DNA of 64,000 nt from NCBI RefSeq assembly GCF_027924665.1, contig NZ_AP027043.1, positions 2,170,001-2,234,000 of the forward strand. Direction: 5' to 3'. Each line of letters starts with the position of its first letter. Positions within the stretch are counted from its first letter, which is position 1. The position numbers and the translations under genes were made by a program. This DNA comes from Flavobacterium sp. GSB-24. Its GTDB lineage: Bacteria > Bacteroidota > Bacteroidia > Flavobacteriales > Flavobacteriaceae. The notes under the pieces are model-generated. The model searched no databases. It saw only the letters and a program-made list of their open reading frames with translations, and was not told the origin of the DNA. Shown one piece after another: positions 54,234 through 63,883 of this stretch.

Positions 54234-55748
54234 ATGAAAATCTCAAAAACAACAAAAACGGCCCTAAGAGTATTGATTACTTATTTGTTTGCATTTCTTT
54301 TCACTTATGCGGCTGTCAGCAAAATTTTAGACTATCATGATTTCAGTATTAAGCTCGGCCAGTCGCCTTTGTTTAGTGCCTTTGCAGGCTGGGTTGCAAT
54401 TGGTGTTCCTGTCATTGAACTGTTAATTGTTGTAATGCTTTGCTGGCCGCGCTGGCGTTTGACTGGGCTTTTTGCATCGTTCTCTCTGATGGTAACCTTT
54501 ACAGCTTATATTGTTACTATACTTAATTTTAGTTCTTATGTCCCGTGTTCCTGCGGAGGGATCCTGCAGGATTTGGGATGGAAAGAGCACCTTATTTTCA
54601 ATATTACATTTGTAATTCTGGCTGTCATTGCACTGCTGCTAAATGACGCGAAAGAGAATTATTGGATGGCAAGGATCAATTCCCTGCGTTTTTATTTCAT
54701 TATAATCTTCGCCGGAATTATCAGCATATTGGCTGTGGTCATTTTGTATTTAATATCAGAAGATATAATACATAGCCGCAACACCTTTATCAGAAGATTT
54801 GACTCGCACGCACAGACAGAATATAATAGATACGATTTGGGTTTAAACTCTTTTTATTTTGCAGGTATGAAGAGTGATACTATCTATCTTGGAAATCTAA
54901 CAACGCCACTTTATCTGACCAAAATAGATACCGCCTTTAAAACCAAAAAACGTATTAAAATTGTACTCAACCAGCCTGATCTTCCCTTTCATGACATTCA
55001 TATCAAGGTAATTGGTCCCTATTTTTTCGTAACAGACGGTACCGTACCATCCATTTTTACAGGAAAGATAGAGGATTGGAAAGCGCGGATCCATAAAGGG
55101 AATGTTCCATTTTTTACTCTTGCGGACCCGATTGATTCATTGACTATTGCACTGCGTTTAACCAGCCTAACTAAAAAGCAGAATACCCTGGCGGTTTATA
55201 GTCTGGAAAAAAGAGGGATCTTGTCACAGAATACGGCCCTGCTTGATAAACAGATAGACGGGATTTTTGATACAGATGGTATGCTGATTTCCAACAGCAA
55301 GCTAAAGGTCGTCAATTATATCTATTATTACAGAAATGAGTTCCTGACCGCTGACAAAAAGATGAAGCTGATAAAAAAAGGGAAAACCATAGATACTGTT
55401 TCTAAAGCTGAAATAAAAGTGGCACAGCTTTCCCAAGGAGAAAGCCAGATGTCAAAACCCCCACTCGTTATCAATAAAGCTTCTGCCGTATTTGGCAACC
55501 TGCTTTTTATAAAATCAAAACGTATCGGGAAATTCGAAGACGAAAAAATGCTAAAGGATGCCTCTATTTTAGATGTTTATAACCTTAATGACGGCAGATA
55601 TATTTCAAGTATGTATATCTATCATATAAACGGTATGGAAATGACCAGTTTTAAAGTAGCAGCAGACAGAGTATATGCAATCTCTGGGCGTTATTTATCA
55701 GTAGTAAAACTCAATAAAAAGATTATCGATGCCTACGGCTTTGAATAA
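54234..55748 (+). CDS. DoxX/MauE-like membrane protein with large C-terminal domain
   Basis: A 504-residue protein. The N-terminal ~130 residues contain four membrane helices with FTYAAVSKILDYHDF, as in DoxX/MauE proteins, and the motif VPCSCGG near a helix end; a fifth helix lies around ~150-175. The remaining ~330 residues are predicted beta-rich and extracytoplasmic. Mau-type family members act in thiol/disulphide or cofactor maturation. A DUF6520 gene with several cysteines follows 89 bases later; the pair is common in Bacteroidota. ATG 54234 preferred over GTG 54201. Confidence 0.75.
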   Translation: MKISKTTKTALRVLITYLFAFLFTYAAVSKILDYHDFSIKLGQSPLFSAFAGWVAIGVPVIELLIVVMLCWPRWRLTGLFASFSLMVTFTAYIVTILNFSSYVPCSCGGILQDLGWKEHLIFNITFVILAVIALLLNDAKENYWMARINSLRFYFIIIFAGIISILAVVILYLISEDIIHSRNTFIRRFDSHAQTEYNRYDLGLNSFYFAGMKSDTIYLGNLTTPLYLTKIDTAFKTKKRIKIVLNQPDLPFHDIHIKVIGPYFFVTDGTVPSIFTGKIEDWKARIHKGNVPFFTLADPIDSLTIALRLTSLTKKQNTLAVYSLEKRGILSQNTALLDKQIDGIFDTDGMLISNSKLKVVNYIYYYRNEFLTADKKMKLIKKGKTIDTVSKAEIKVAQLSQGESQMSKPPLVINKASAVFGNLLFIKSKRIGKFEDEKMLKDASILDVYNLNDGRYISSMYIYHINGMEMTSFKVAADRVYAISGRYLSVVKLNKKIIDAYGFE

Positions 55749-55837
55749 AATAAGAATTGTAGTATACCCGGCCGGTATCAGGGAATGGCTGAAAACCTGA
55801 AAAAGAGTAAGCCGCAACCATATAAATTTTTAATATT

Positions 55838-56101
55838 ATGAAAAAAGTAATTTTACCGGCGCTTGTGATTGTTTTGGCAGTGACAAGTGCATTTACCACG
55901 GAGGCCACTTCAAAAAAAAGTGCGTCGACAGTGAATGGATATCTTCCCCACAACTCAGAAGGAACGGATTGTGAACAGAAGAACAGTTGCAGCGATGTAA
56001 ATAATGGAACAGTTTGCCGTGTTGGGCAATCTAGTTTTGGACAGCAGCTGTATATTCTCAACGACAATGACGAGTGCCTTAGAATAGGTTACAAACCATG
56101 A
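55838..56101 (+). CDS. DUF6520 family exported small protein
   Basis: An 87-residue protein with a signal peptide (MKKVILPALVIVLAVTSAFT) and four cysteines in the mature part (DCEQKNSCSDV, TVCRV, DECLRIGY), matching the small cysteine-containing DUF6520 family. It probably forms disulphides outside the cytoplasm. It follows the DoxX/MauE-like gene, which may help its folding or be its partner; that link is inference. Confidence 0.8.
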   Translation: MKKVILPALVIVLAVTSAFTTEATSKKSASTVNGYLPHNSEGTDCEQKNSCSDVNNGTVCRVGQSSFGQQLYILNDNDECLRIGYKP

Positions 56102-56114
56102 TTATAATCTAAAA

Positions 56115-56139
56115 AATGCAGTCCGATAAGGACTGCATT
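56115..56139. terminator. Bidirectional terminator between convergent genes
   Basis: AATGCAGTCC (56115-56124) pairs perfectly with GGACTGCATT (56130-56139) around a 5-base loop, with A-rich and T-rich flanks. It lies between the DUF6520 stop and the S9 peptidase stop. Confidence 0.85.
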
Positions 56140-56146
56140 GCTTTTA

Positions 56147-58765
56147 TTAGAGCCATGAAGGAGCTTGTGATCCTTTTAAGTAATAATCAAACCACGCTTC
56201 AATACGGCGGGTTAAATCTGTAGCATTTTCTTTTCCTGCCAAATCATGTCCTTCATTAGGATAGGCAAGCATGATATGTATTTTTCCAAGACGCCTAAGA
56301 GCCATGTAAAATTCAAAACTTTGAGAGGGCAGCACCTGCGGATCCTGAAGCCCTGTCCATGAAAGCAGCGGTGTTGAGATGCTTGCAGCATGCATAACAG
56401 GTGAGTTCTTAAGGTACCAGTCCATATTTTCATAGGGAGATACTTTCATTCGTGCCTGCCCGAATTCCATCTTGTAAAAATTAGGAATACCCAGATTTGG
56501 AGAAACCGCAAGATAGGAACTAAGGAAATTGGTGGTAGCCGCTCCGGCAACGGCGCATGCAAAGAGCTTACTTTGGGTTATAATAAAATCAGTTTCAAAG
56601 CCTCCAAAAGAATGTCCGATAAGAGCAACCTTTTTTTTATCCACGGCGTGATCTTTTAAAACTGCTTTAACGGCTGCTTCCACACAATCTACAGCAGACA
56701 ATCCAACATTTCCAACTTCATAGTTAATATCGGGCAGCAGTACAAAATAACCTTTTGCAGTAAGATTGGCCACATTAAAGCCATCCCCGTTGTACAGGGT
56801 TGGAACATGGTAATAATGTGCTTGGTAAGATTGTTTTTCATAGATATTGACCACCATCGGATACTGCTTTCCATTTTCATAAGCAGCCGGGTAATATAAA
56901 ATTCCCTTAAGTGTTTCTCCTTTTGAATTTTGATACTCTACTATTTCTTTATTTGTCCAGTTAAATTTATCTTGCTGGGAGTTACTTCGCATAACAAGGG
57001 TCTCTTCGGATCGCGGTTCTTTAACTTTTATCTGCCATGGCAGGTCTGCATCTTCTTCTATCCAGGCGAAGATATTATTTTTGCTTTTCAGGATAGTACT
57101 TATTCCTTTATTTGTATAACATATTTGAGACAGCCCTTTTTTAAAATCAAATAAAAAGATGCCATTGTACAAGTGGTCTGTACTGCGCGCTTTGAGTACC
57201 AGCGTATCTTTTGGGTTAAAAAGACCACTGGTCTGAATCCAAACGTCGTGTTGTACTTGCTGAGCACTAGTCTGGGGCACAATGCGGTATACAACACCTT
57301 TTTCGCGTCCTTTGGTGAGTCTCTGGGGGTTGGAACCATCAATAGCAACCTTCCAGATATCGTACTGGTCATAAATCAATATGTACTGTTCGTCTGAGAG
57401 CCAGCCTGGATTGCCATAACAATCTTGAGGATCTAAGCCATCGGCAATGTTAAGAGGGTAAGGAATATTTTGGTTTATCTGCTTGTGAGTCCCTTTACGT
57501 ATATCATAGACATACCAATTACCTTCTTTAAAATAGGATATATATTTCCCGCCCGGCGAGGCCAATAAATTGGAGGTACTGCTAATGTGTTTTTTTATAA
57601 TTAGCTTTCGTATTCCCGTAACAAAGTCGGTGATATAAACATCCTTGTCACCATTGTGGTTGTTCTGCGGTTCATAATCCTGCAGGTTAAAGGTAAGTGC
57701 ATAATTCATGGTTCCCACTTCACCGCCATTTGGAAATTTAGGATTTGTTATTTGCAGGAAACGATTGGTCAGCGGTTCCCAAAATGCATGTTTGTTTATG
57801 ATATTCCATCCTTCAATTTCTATTGCATTTGGATAAATGAATTTGTCGGCAGCATTCCAGATCTGTACGTCATTTTTTTTACGAATAATATTAAGTTCTT
57901 CGCGCTGCCTCATTCTAAAGAATACTTTTTTATTATCAGGCGATATTTTAATTTTTCTTCTGTGATCCAGATTCATAGTTTCAGGGAAAACAGTTGTATT
58001 GGCTGTCGAAAAAGTGCTCAGGGCCTTTTTGTCCACCTGATAATAATAAAGTGCAGATTCTGCCTGCTCATAGTGCATGAATGCCAGAATGCTGGAATCT
58101 TGTGACCAGGCCAGCTGTCGGAAAGTACCTCCCGGAGCCTCTGTTACCTGATGCTGCTCTTTTGAAGATTCAGGATTTACAATCCAAACAAAATTCTTTT
58201 GATTCTCATTAGTTGCAATGGCTATTTTTTTATTATCAGGGCACAAAGCATACTCTGATACGTTATTCTCGCTAAAAAGCAATTTGCCTTTTAGAGTGTA
58301 AATTGACAATAAACTGCCTTCTTTTCGATGTGCTATTGTTATTAAATTAGATCCCAAAATTTCAAAATGGGCGGCGTTTTTAAACAGATGGTCACGGCCA
58401 TTGGACAGGGATAACAAATGCACGACGTTGTCAGGTGTAATGCATGCAAAAGAATGTTCAGAAACGAAATGTCCTTTTGATCCGCCAGCAAAAAAATGAA
58501 CCTTGCCAGTTTTTCTATTCTGCACGAAAAGGGTATCCGCAGTATCATATGTTTTTTTATAACTGATCCAGCTGCCATTGTCTGAAATGTCTTCTGCTTC
58601 AAGATAGTGCCATAAGCGATAATCCTGTGGTGTAACCATTCTTTTTTGATTTATCTGCCCCATCACAGGCAGGCAGGCCAGTATGAAAAAAACGATCAAT
58701 AAATTAAGCGGAATAGTAACGGATGAGAAGTACGTTTGAGTTTTATTATAATGTATATTTTTCAT
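56147..58765 (-). CDS. S9 family (prolyl oligopeptidase-type) serine peptidase
   Basis: An 872-residue exported peptidase. The N-terminal signal/hydrophobic segment is SVTIPLNLLIVFFILACLPV. A beta-propeller of ~600 residues is followed by the alpha/beta hydrolase domain with Ser719 (LIGHSFGGFE), Asp808 (TGLQDPQVLP) and His840 (NEGHDLAG). The start ATG overlaps the stop of the SusD gene (TAATG), indicating translational coupling. Probably cleaves peptides for the SusCD importer upstream in the operon. Confidence 0.93.
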   Translation of the reverse strand: MKNIHYNKTQTYFSSVTIPLNLLIVFFILACLPVMGQINQKRMVTPQDYRLWHYLEAEDISDNGSWISYKKTYDTADTLFVQNRKTGKVHFFAGGSKGHFVSEHSFACITPDNVVHLLSLSNGRDHLFKNAAHFEILGSNLITIAHRKEGSLLSIYTLKGKLLFSENNVSEYALCPDNKKIAIATNENQKNFVWIVNPESSKEQHQVTEAPGGTFRQLAWSQDSSILAFMHYEQAESALYYYQVDKKALSTFSTANTTVFPETMNLDHRRKIKISPDNKKVFFRMRQREELNIIRKKNDVQIWNAADKFIYPNAIEIEGWNIINKHAFWEPLTNRFLQITNPKFPNGGEVGTMNYALTFNLQDYEPQNNHNGDKDVYITDFVTGIRKLIIKKHISSTSNLLASPGGKYISYFKEGNWYVYDIRKGTHKQINQNIPYPLNIADGLDPQDCYGNPGWLSDEQYILIYDQYDIWKVAIDGSNPQRLTKGREKGVVYRIVPQTSAQQVQHDVWIQTSGLFNPKDTLVLKARSTDHLYNGIFLFDFKKGLSQICYTNKGISTILKSKNNIFAWIEEDADLPWQIKVKEPRSEETLVMRSNSQQDKFNWTNKEIVEYQNSKGETLKGILYYPAAYENGKQYPMVVNIYEKQSYQAHYYHVPTLYNGDGFNVANLTAKGYFVLLPDINYEVGNVGLSAVDCVEAAVKAVLKDHAVDKKKVALIGHSFGGFETDFIITQSKLFACAVAGAATTNFLSSYLAVSPNLGIPNFYKMEFGQARMKVSPYENMDWYLKNSPVMHAASISTPLLSWTGLQDPQVLPSQSFEFYMALRRLGKIHIMLAYPNEGHDLAGKENATDLTRRIEAWFDYYLKGSQAPSWL

Positions 58766-60183
58766 TAGTAGCCGCTATTTTGAGGTTCAAGGTTTGGATT
58801 TAAGTTAAGTTCTCTTTGGGGCAATGGTAAAAGCCTGTCAGTGCTCTGCCAGGAAGCTTTCTTGGCTGATAGTACTTGATCAAGTGCTCCAAAACGCTTG
58901 AGATCCAGAAAACGGTGTCCAAACTCGGTAAAAAATTCAACTCGCCTCTCACGAAGTATAGCCTGAAGTATTTCCTCTTGGGTAACAGCTGTTGTGTTTG
59001 CAAGTCCGGCTGTATTTCTTATTTTATTGAGGTCTTCTTTTGAATTGCTCAATTCTCCCTGCCGCGCTCTTGCTTCAGCTCGTATGAGGTACATTTCAGC
59101 CAGACGCATCACAACAGTAAATTCTGTCTGAGGCGTATTGCTGCCTGTCTTTTTGTATTTATATGCATGGTACCAGATGCTGGTGCCTTTGTTTCGAGAT
59201 CGGATCCATTTCACCTTTCTTTGATCGCCGGCTTCAAATGCATTTATTAGATCACTTGTCAGGGCAACGGCTAAAGGAGGACCTGCATTAAAGATAAAGG
59301 TGGTTCCGTCATCGGTATTCCTTGTGGCCGATCTGGGCGCATACTGCCAGATTGTAGTGGTACTTTCTTTTAGGAACACATCATTGAGTTCTGTTATCCA
59401 CTTGTAAGTCTGGGTGTTGTTTATTACCGACGAAGCGTTCTCAGCGGCTAGTGGCCAGTTGCCCTGCACGAGATAAACCCTGGCTAGTAAAGCTTTAGCA
59501 GCATATGAATTTGGAACTGTCCGCGAAGAATCGGTGTATTCATTAGGAAGTAATAGGGCTGCTTGTTCAAGATCCGCTATGATTTTTAAATATACCTCAG
59601 GCTGTGCAAGACGATTAACAGAGCTGTTGAACTTGTAATCTGTACCCGCTACATAAGGTATATCTCCCCAGAGCTGCGACAGGTAAAAATGTAAAAAGGC
59701 GCGTGCAAACTTTGCCTCCCCAATAAGTCTGTCTTTATCAGCCTGCTTGAGTTTTGACGCTGCAACACCTTCTATAACGGCATTGGAAGCATAAATCTGG
59801 CTATAGGAGCTATCCCACCAGGAGGCAAGTGTAGGGTGCGTCGGAATAAGGGTATTGGTATAGAAATTAGCGGATGCCTGCGCACTGTTTCCATACCAGG
59901 TCAGCTCGTCGGTGTAGAGTCCTATTTCCCTGCTAACAGAGTTTACTTTTCCTGTAAGCATTCCGTTATCGCGTATTTGGGCAAATATATTGTTCATGGC
60001 AGCCTCTGCTGTATTTATCTCTTGAAAGACAGCGTCAGCATTGAGTTCAGCGGTTGGCGTATCAGTCTGCGTAAAACTATCACAACTGTATAACATACTG
60101 ACTAAAATTACAAAAAGGACAAAAGGCCCCAAGAGCCTTACTTGTTTATTGCTGGAAGGAATCAAAAAAGTTATAGTATTCAT
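58765..60183 (-). CDS. SusD-like surface lipoprotein
   Basis: A 472-residue RagB/SusD family lipoprotein (lipobox ending LYSC). LARVYLVQGNWPLAAENA, MYLIRAEARARQGELSNSKEDLNKIRNTAGL (TPR-like, given as a region near residues ~355-385), ILRERRVEFFTEFGHRFLDLKR and LLPLPQRELNLNPNLEPQNSGY are family blocks. It lies 18 bases after the SusC gene and is translationally coupled to the S9 peptidase. Confidence 0.95.
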   Translation of the reverse strand: MNTITFLIPSSNKQVRLLGPFVLFVILVSMLYSCDSFTQTDTPTAELNADAVFQEINTAEAAMNNIFAQIRDNGMLTGKVNSVSREIGLYTDELTWYGNSAQASANFYTNTLIPTHPTLASWWDSSYSQIYASNAVIEGVAASKLKQADKDRLIGEAKFARAFLHFYLSQLWGDIPYVAGTDYKFNSSVNRLAQPEVYLKIIADLEQAALLLPNEYTDSSRTVPNSYAAKALLARVYLVQGNWPLAAENASSVINNTQTYKWITELNDVFLKESTTTIWQYAPRSATRNTDDGTTFIFNAGPPLAVALTSDLINAFEAGDQRKVKWIRSRNKGTSIWYHAYKYKKTGSNTPQTEFTVVMRLAEMYLIRAEARARQGELSNSKEDLNKIRNTAGLANTTAVTQEEILQAILRERRVEFFTEFGHRFLDLKRFGALDQVLSAKKASWQSTDRLLPLPQRELNLNPNLEPQNSGY

Positions 60184-60201
60184 CTCTAATGGTTTTAAGG
60201 A

Positions 60202-63200
60202 TTAAAAATTAAGCTGAAGTCCTGCCGTAATTATGCGCAGGGGAGGCAAATAGCCAATTCCTGCAAACTCTGGATCTGAACCTTTATACGGGGTTATGGT
60301 CAAAAGATTCTGGCCTTCAAGCGTAGCTCTACAGGCAATATTTTTAAGCCATTTCTCCGGAAATTCATAAGTCAAGGCTACATTTTTTAACCTGATATAA
60401 GAAGCGTCGGTAATTCCGGCGTCACTGGCTGTATACTGGTAAAGTGCATTTTCAGCAGCGCCGTTTGCTCCTGAAGTATAGATTTGAGTGACTCCACTAT
60501 TTTCGGCAGACTGCCAGTGATCCAGTACTTCAGTTGATTGGTTAACCATCGTTCCTGCTACGGCCATTGTTTTTGGAATATCATAATTCTTCTGCTTTAC
60601 AAATTGGAATAGAAAATCCAACTTCCATCTTTGGTAGCGAATACTGTTCTGCAGTCCTCCAAAATATTTGGGGTTTAAATCCATGATTGTTTTTTTGTCT
60701 TCTGTATCGGTTAATATACCGTCACCATTTACGTCTTTAAAGGTGTAAATACCAGTCTGCGGATCAACTCCCGTATAATGGAAGGTTTTTACAATATTAA
60801 GCGGCCTGCCGATAACATAGTTATTTTGGTAGGTGGAACTCTCAAGATTTGGAAATGACAAGAGTTTATTTTTGGCCGCAGAAAAATTAAAAGAGGTAGT
60901 CCATCCAAAAGTTTTACTGTTAAAATTTCTAGTTTCAAGAGTAAGTTCGATACCGTTGTTCTGAACTACTGCATCAAGATTGGATTGTATTTCAGCAAAT
61001 CCGGTAGTGCCGGGAAGAGGGATCCCTACTAACTGGTTAGATGATTTGTTAAGATAGTAGGCATAGGTAAGGAAAATGCGGTCATTGAAAAAACCTGTTT
61101 CCAATGCGATTTCCAGTTTTTTGTTGGTCTCCCATCCAAACCCGGCATTGAAGAGTCTCGTTGGCTGTAGTCCCAAAATGCCATTGTAAGTAACACCCGA
61201 TGAGCTATAGGTATTCAAAAACTGGTAGTTGCCAATCTGATCATTACCTGTTGTCCCGTAACTTGCCCTTATTTTACCAAAACTTAGAGCAGAATTCTTT
61301 TCAAAGGCTTTTTCTTTTGAGAAAATCCAGGCGGCACCCACAGCGCCGAACCAGGCAAAACGATTTCCCGGTCCAAAACGACTGGATCCATCGCGTCTTG
61401 CCGTCAGGTTGAGTATGTAGCGGTCTTCCCAGTTAAAATTAGCGCGCCCAAACAGGGATTGATATTTGTATACAGAATCGTCAAAACCAAGGATGAAAAG
61501 ATCGGTTGCCGCTGAAGGATTATACAGCATGCTGTTACTGGAATATCCGCTTCCGTTCATCGACAGCGATTTATTGTTCTGACTTTGAAAGGTGCTTCCA
61601 AGAAGTACATCTGTTTTTAACGGGCCAAATTCACTCTTCCAGTTGAGCTGAGGCTCTATAATCCAGGATTGCCTTGCTGTATCGGTATAATAAATATAAG
61701 AGTTCTCGCTGGTCAGTCCCTCGGAAGGGTTGTATATGGTGGATGGGAAAGTACTGCTTTCACTATGTTTAAGGTCAGTGTATCCAAAACTGCTTTTGAT
61801 ATCAAATCCTTTAAAAAGGGTATACGATAAGGTACTATTTGCCACCAAATCGTAGGTTTTGGCTTTTGACAAACCGTTGAGATGGCGCAAGGGATTCTGG
61901 AAAGTATTGTTCTCCCAATTCAGTTCCCCCTTTTGATCATAAAGCGCAGGAGCATTGGGAGGCAGGATGGTGGCCTCTATGGTCAGGTCTCTGGAAGCCT
62001 GTAAATTATCGCCAATGGAATAGCCTGATGTAAAAGATAATTTAAAACGCTGGTTCTCGGAGGCATGATTCAGGCTGGTGCGAAGATTTACCCTATTGTA
62101 GCTGAAGTCTCCTGGGAGTACAGTTGTTTCTCTTGCGTAAGTGCCCGACACCATAAATTGGGTTTGAGCAGATCCACCTGAAACCGAGGCATTGATATTG
62201 GTAATTTTAGAGGTTCCTCCCAGTAACTTTTTCTGCCAGTTGGTATAACGGCTCTGATCCCATGTCCCATTGATATCGTAGGCGTTCTCAGGATAGTCGG
62301 CAATACCGTCATTGGCAAATGCTTCGCGGCGCATCGATAGGTACTGGCTCGTATTCATCATCTTCATAAAATGGGCAACGCTTCCTGCTCCTTGAGAGAA
62401 TGATGCACTGAAGACCGTTTTTCCTTTCTTGCCTTTTTTGGTGGTAATAAGCACGACCCCATTTGCTCCCCGTGATCCGTATATGGACGTGGCATCAGCA
62501 TCTTTTAGCACTTCAAGGCTTTCAATGTCCGCGGGATTGATAGAACTCAGCGGACTGGTGTTCATGGACATTACCGACATGGATAATCCGTTGCCGATGG
62601 CTTCACTGGAGTAGGGCACTCCGTCAATGATATACAAGGGAGCATTTCCATCCCTTCGTATGCTGTTCTGACCGCGTATTTGAATATTGAATCCTCCCCC
62701 GGCTGTTCCGGTCTGCTGGGTAATATTTACCCCTGCCATCCTGCCTTGCATGGTAGCTAAAAAGTTTGTCACAGGCTGTTTGTCAATATCTTTGGAGGTA
62801 ATTCTGGCAATGCTTCCTGTTTTCTCTTTTTCTTTTACAGAGTAGTAACCGGCGTTGACAATAACTTCTTTAAGAGCACTGGTATTAAACTGTAGTGAGA
62901 TGTCTACTTTTTTCCTTCCGGCAATCGGTACAAGAGCAGTTTTAAAACCGAGAAATGAAACTACTAAGGTGTCATAAGGTGCAGCAGCGAGCGAAAACTG
63001 TCCGCTGTAATCCGATATCACAGCATGATTTGATTTGTTTTTAATGGTTATTGTAACACCCGGCAGGGGAGCACTTCCATCAGTTACGGTGCCTTCTATT
63101 TGATGCTGCTGAAATGCTTTATTGAAATGCCGTTCAAAATTTGCGGCATAAGAGGATGAGAAAGGCAGACAAAGCCAGAGAAAAATTAGGCAATAAAGAG

Positions 63201-63234
63201 CTTTCCCATCCTTGTAAAATGAAAAATTATTCAT
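60202..63234 (-). CDS. SusC-like TonB-dependent receptor without STN domain
   Basis: A 1010-residue outer-membrane receptor. The ATG at 63234 gives a good signal peptide (ALYCLIFLWLCLPFSSSYA near the start); an in-frame ATG at 63315 adds only an unlikely polar extension. A carboxypeptidase-regulatory-like domain (IEGTVTDGSAPLPGVTITIK) leads into the plug (NFLATMQGRMAGVNITQQTG, YGSRGANGVVLITTKKG) and barrel. Unlike the receptor at 35384 it has no STN domain and no FecR/ECF pair beside it, so it is regulated differently. Confidence 0.94.
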   Translation of the reverse strand: MNNFSFYKDGKALYCLIFLWLCLPFSSSYAANFERHFNKAFQQHQIEGTVTDGSAPLPGVTITIKNKSNHAVISDYSGQFSLAAAPYDTLVVSFLGFKTALVPIAGRKKVDISLQFNTSALKEVIVNAGYYSVKEKEKTGSIARITSKDIDKQPVTNFLATMQGRMAGVNITQQTGTAGGGFNIQIRGQNSIRRDGNAPLYIIDGVPYSSEAIGNGLSMSVMSMNTSPLSSINPADIESLEVLKDADATSIYGSRGANGVVLITTKKGKKGKTVFSASFSQGAGSVAHFMKMMNTSQYLSMRREAFANDGIADYPENAYDINGTWDQSRYTNWQKKLLGGTSKITNINASVSGGSAQTQFMVSGTYARETTVLPGDFSYNRVNLRTSLNHASENQRFKLSFTSGYSIGDNLQASRDLTIEATILPPNAPALYDQKGELNWENNTFQNPLRHLNGLSKAKTYDLVANSTLSYTLFKGFDIKSSFGYTDLKHSESSTFPSTIYNPSEGLTSENSYIYYTDTARQSWIIEPQLNWKSEFGPLKTDVLLGSTFQSQNNKSLSMNGSGYSSNSMLYNPSAATDLFILGFDDSVYKYQSLFGRANFNWEDRYILNLTARRDGSSRFGPGNRFAWFGAVGAAWIFSKEKAFEKNSALSFGKIRASYGTTGNDQIGNYQFLNTYSSSGVTYNGILGLQPTRLFNAGFGWETNKKLEIALETGFFNDRIFLTYAYYLNKSSNQLVGIPLPGTTGFAEIQSNLDAVVQNNGIELTLETRNFNSKTFGWTTSFNFSAAKNKLLSFPNLESSTYQNNYVIGRPLNIVKTFHYTGVDPQTGIYTFKDVNGDGILTDTEDKKTIMDLNPKYFGGLQNSIRYQRWKLDFLFQFVKQKNYDIPKTMAVAGTMVNQSTEVLDHWQSAENSGVTQIYTSGANGAAENALYQYTASDAGITDASYIRLKNVALTYEFPEKWLKNIACRATLEGQNLLTITPYKGSDPEFAGIGYLPPLRIITAGLQLNF

Positions 63235-63600
63235 AATATTGGATTGGTTAGTTAAACGTTGGTTTGATTGGCTATGGTCCTCTGCACTAGTTTGGTCGCT
63301 GCAGCAGAGGGCCATTTTATTTGGTATTGAGGTTCATTGAACTTTCAATTTGATTTTCAATTTGATTACTGCATAGGCATAAGCTGTTTTAAAGTTTTAA
63401 GGAATTTACTATGGAAGAGTTTATAGGTAATAGCCCTGCCCTTTCTTTGACTAATTCAAGGACAATACCAGTACGGGCCAGGTATTACAAATACTAAAAA
63501 ATCTACACCATATTCAAACCGGTTATAGGTTAAACAAAAGACTGCGGTTCCTTAATACGTAATGAAGAAGCTTTGAGAAGTTGAGGTATGGCCAAAAAAA
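63235..63600. other. Upstream region of the susC-type gene
   Basis: About 365 bases of promoter region. A 28-codon open frame at 63411 is not supported as a gene. No perfect TAnnTTTG box was found on the minus strand; the start of the structured element at 63608 lies at its right end. Confidence 0.4.
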
Positions 63601-63607
63601 AAGTGGC

Positions 63608-63739
63608 GCGGGTACTCATCTTATTGCATCGGAGGTACTGGTATACCCGCACACGAATAAGTGAGCCCACGCCCTTTTAGGCGTGAGCATTTGCACTTAT
63701 CTTCCCGCGTGCTAAAATTACCAGTTTTCCGATGCGGGT
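63608..63739. other. 110-nt nested palindrome with alternative pairing, unknown identity
   Basis: Five stems nest in one long imperfect hairpin: 63626-63633 with 63728-63735 (GCATCGGA), 63637-63643 with 63719-63725 (ACTGGTA), 63649-63652 with 63709-63712, 63657-63663 with 63694-63700 (ATAAGTG) and 63668-63673 with 63680-63685 (CACGCC). A competing stem joins GCGGGTA (63608-63614) with TACCCGC (63644-63650). It is far more GC-rich than its flanks. Candidates are a structured RNA, a palindromic repeat family member or a recombination site. Confidence 0.6.
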
Positions 63740-63784
63740 TCAAAGCGAATGCTTCAAATATTTTCTATTGAAGAAACGCAAATT

Positions 63785-63863
63785 TACATCAAATGATGTA
63801 TTCTAATAGTCAAATATAATAAAATAATTTTTCAATACAAATTTGTATCGAATAATTCGACCT
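63785..63863. promoter_or_regulatory. Three dyad operators before the XRE gene
   Basis: TACATCA-AA-TGATGTA (63785-63800), the perfect ATACAAATTTGTAT (63835-63848) and TCGAATAATTCGA (63849-63861) lie in the 100 bases before the XRE start. The middle one contains CAAATTTG, one base off the -7 consensus on the plus strand, so binding there would block transcription. Such layouts are typical of autoregulated HTH genes. Confidence 0.55.
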
Positions 63864-63883
63864 TTTTTCCGAAATTTTACTAT

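Noticed and set aside
63411..63497. 28-codon open frame before the susC-type gene
   Set aside because: No promoter box or recognisable feature; probably chance.
63608..63739. Retron msr-msd RNA
   Set aside because: The long hairpin would fit, but no reverse transcriptase is in the window and the next gene starts as an XRE regulator; the idea can only be tested with sequence to the right.
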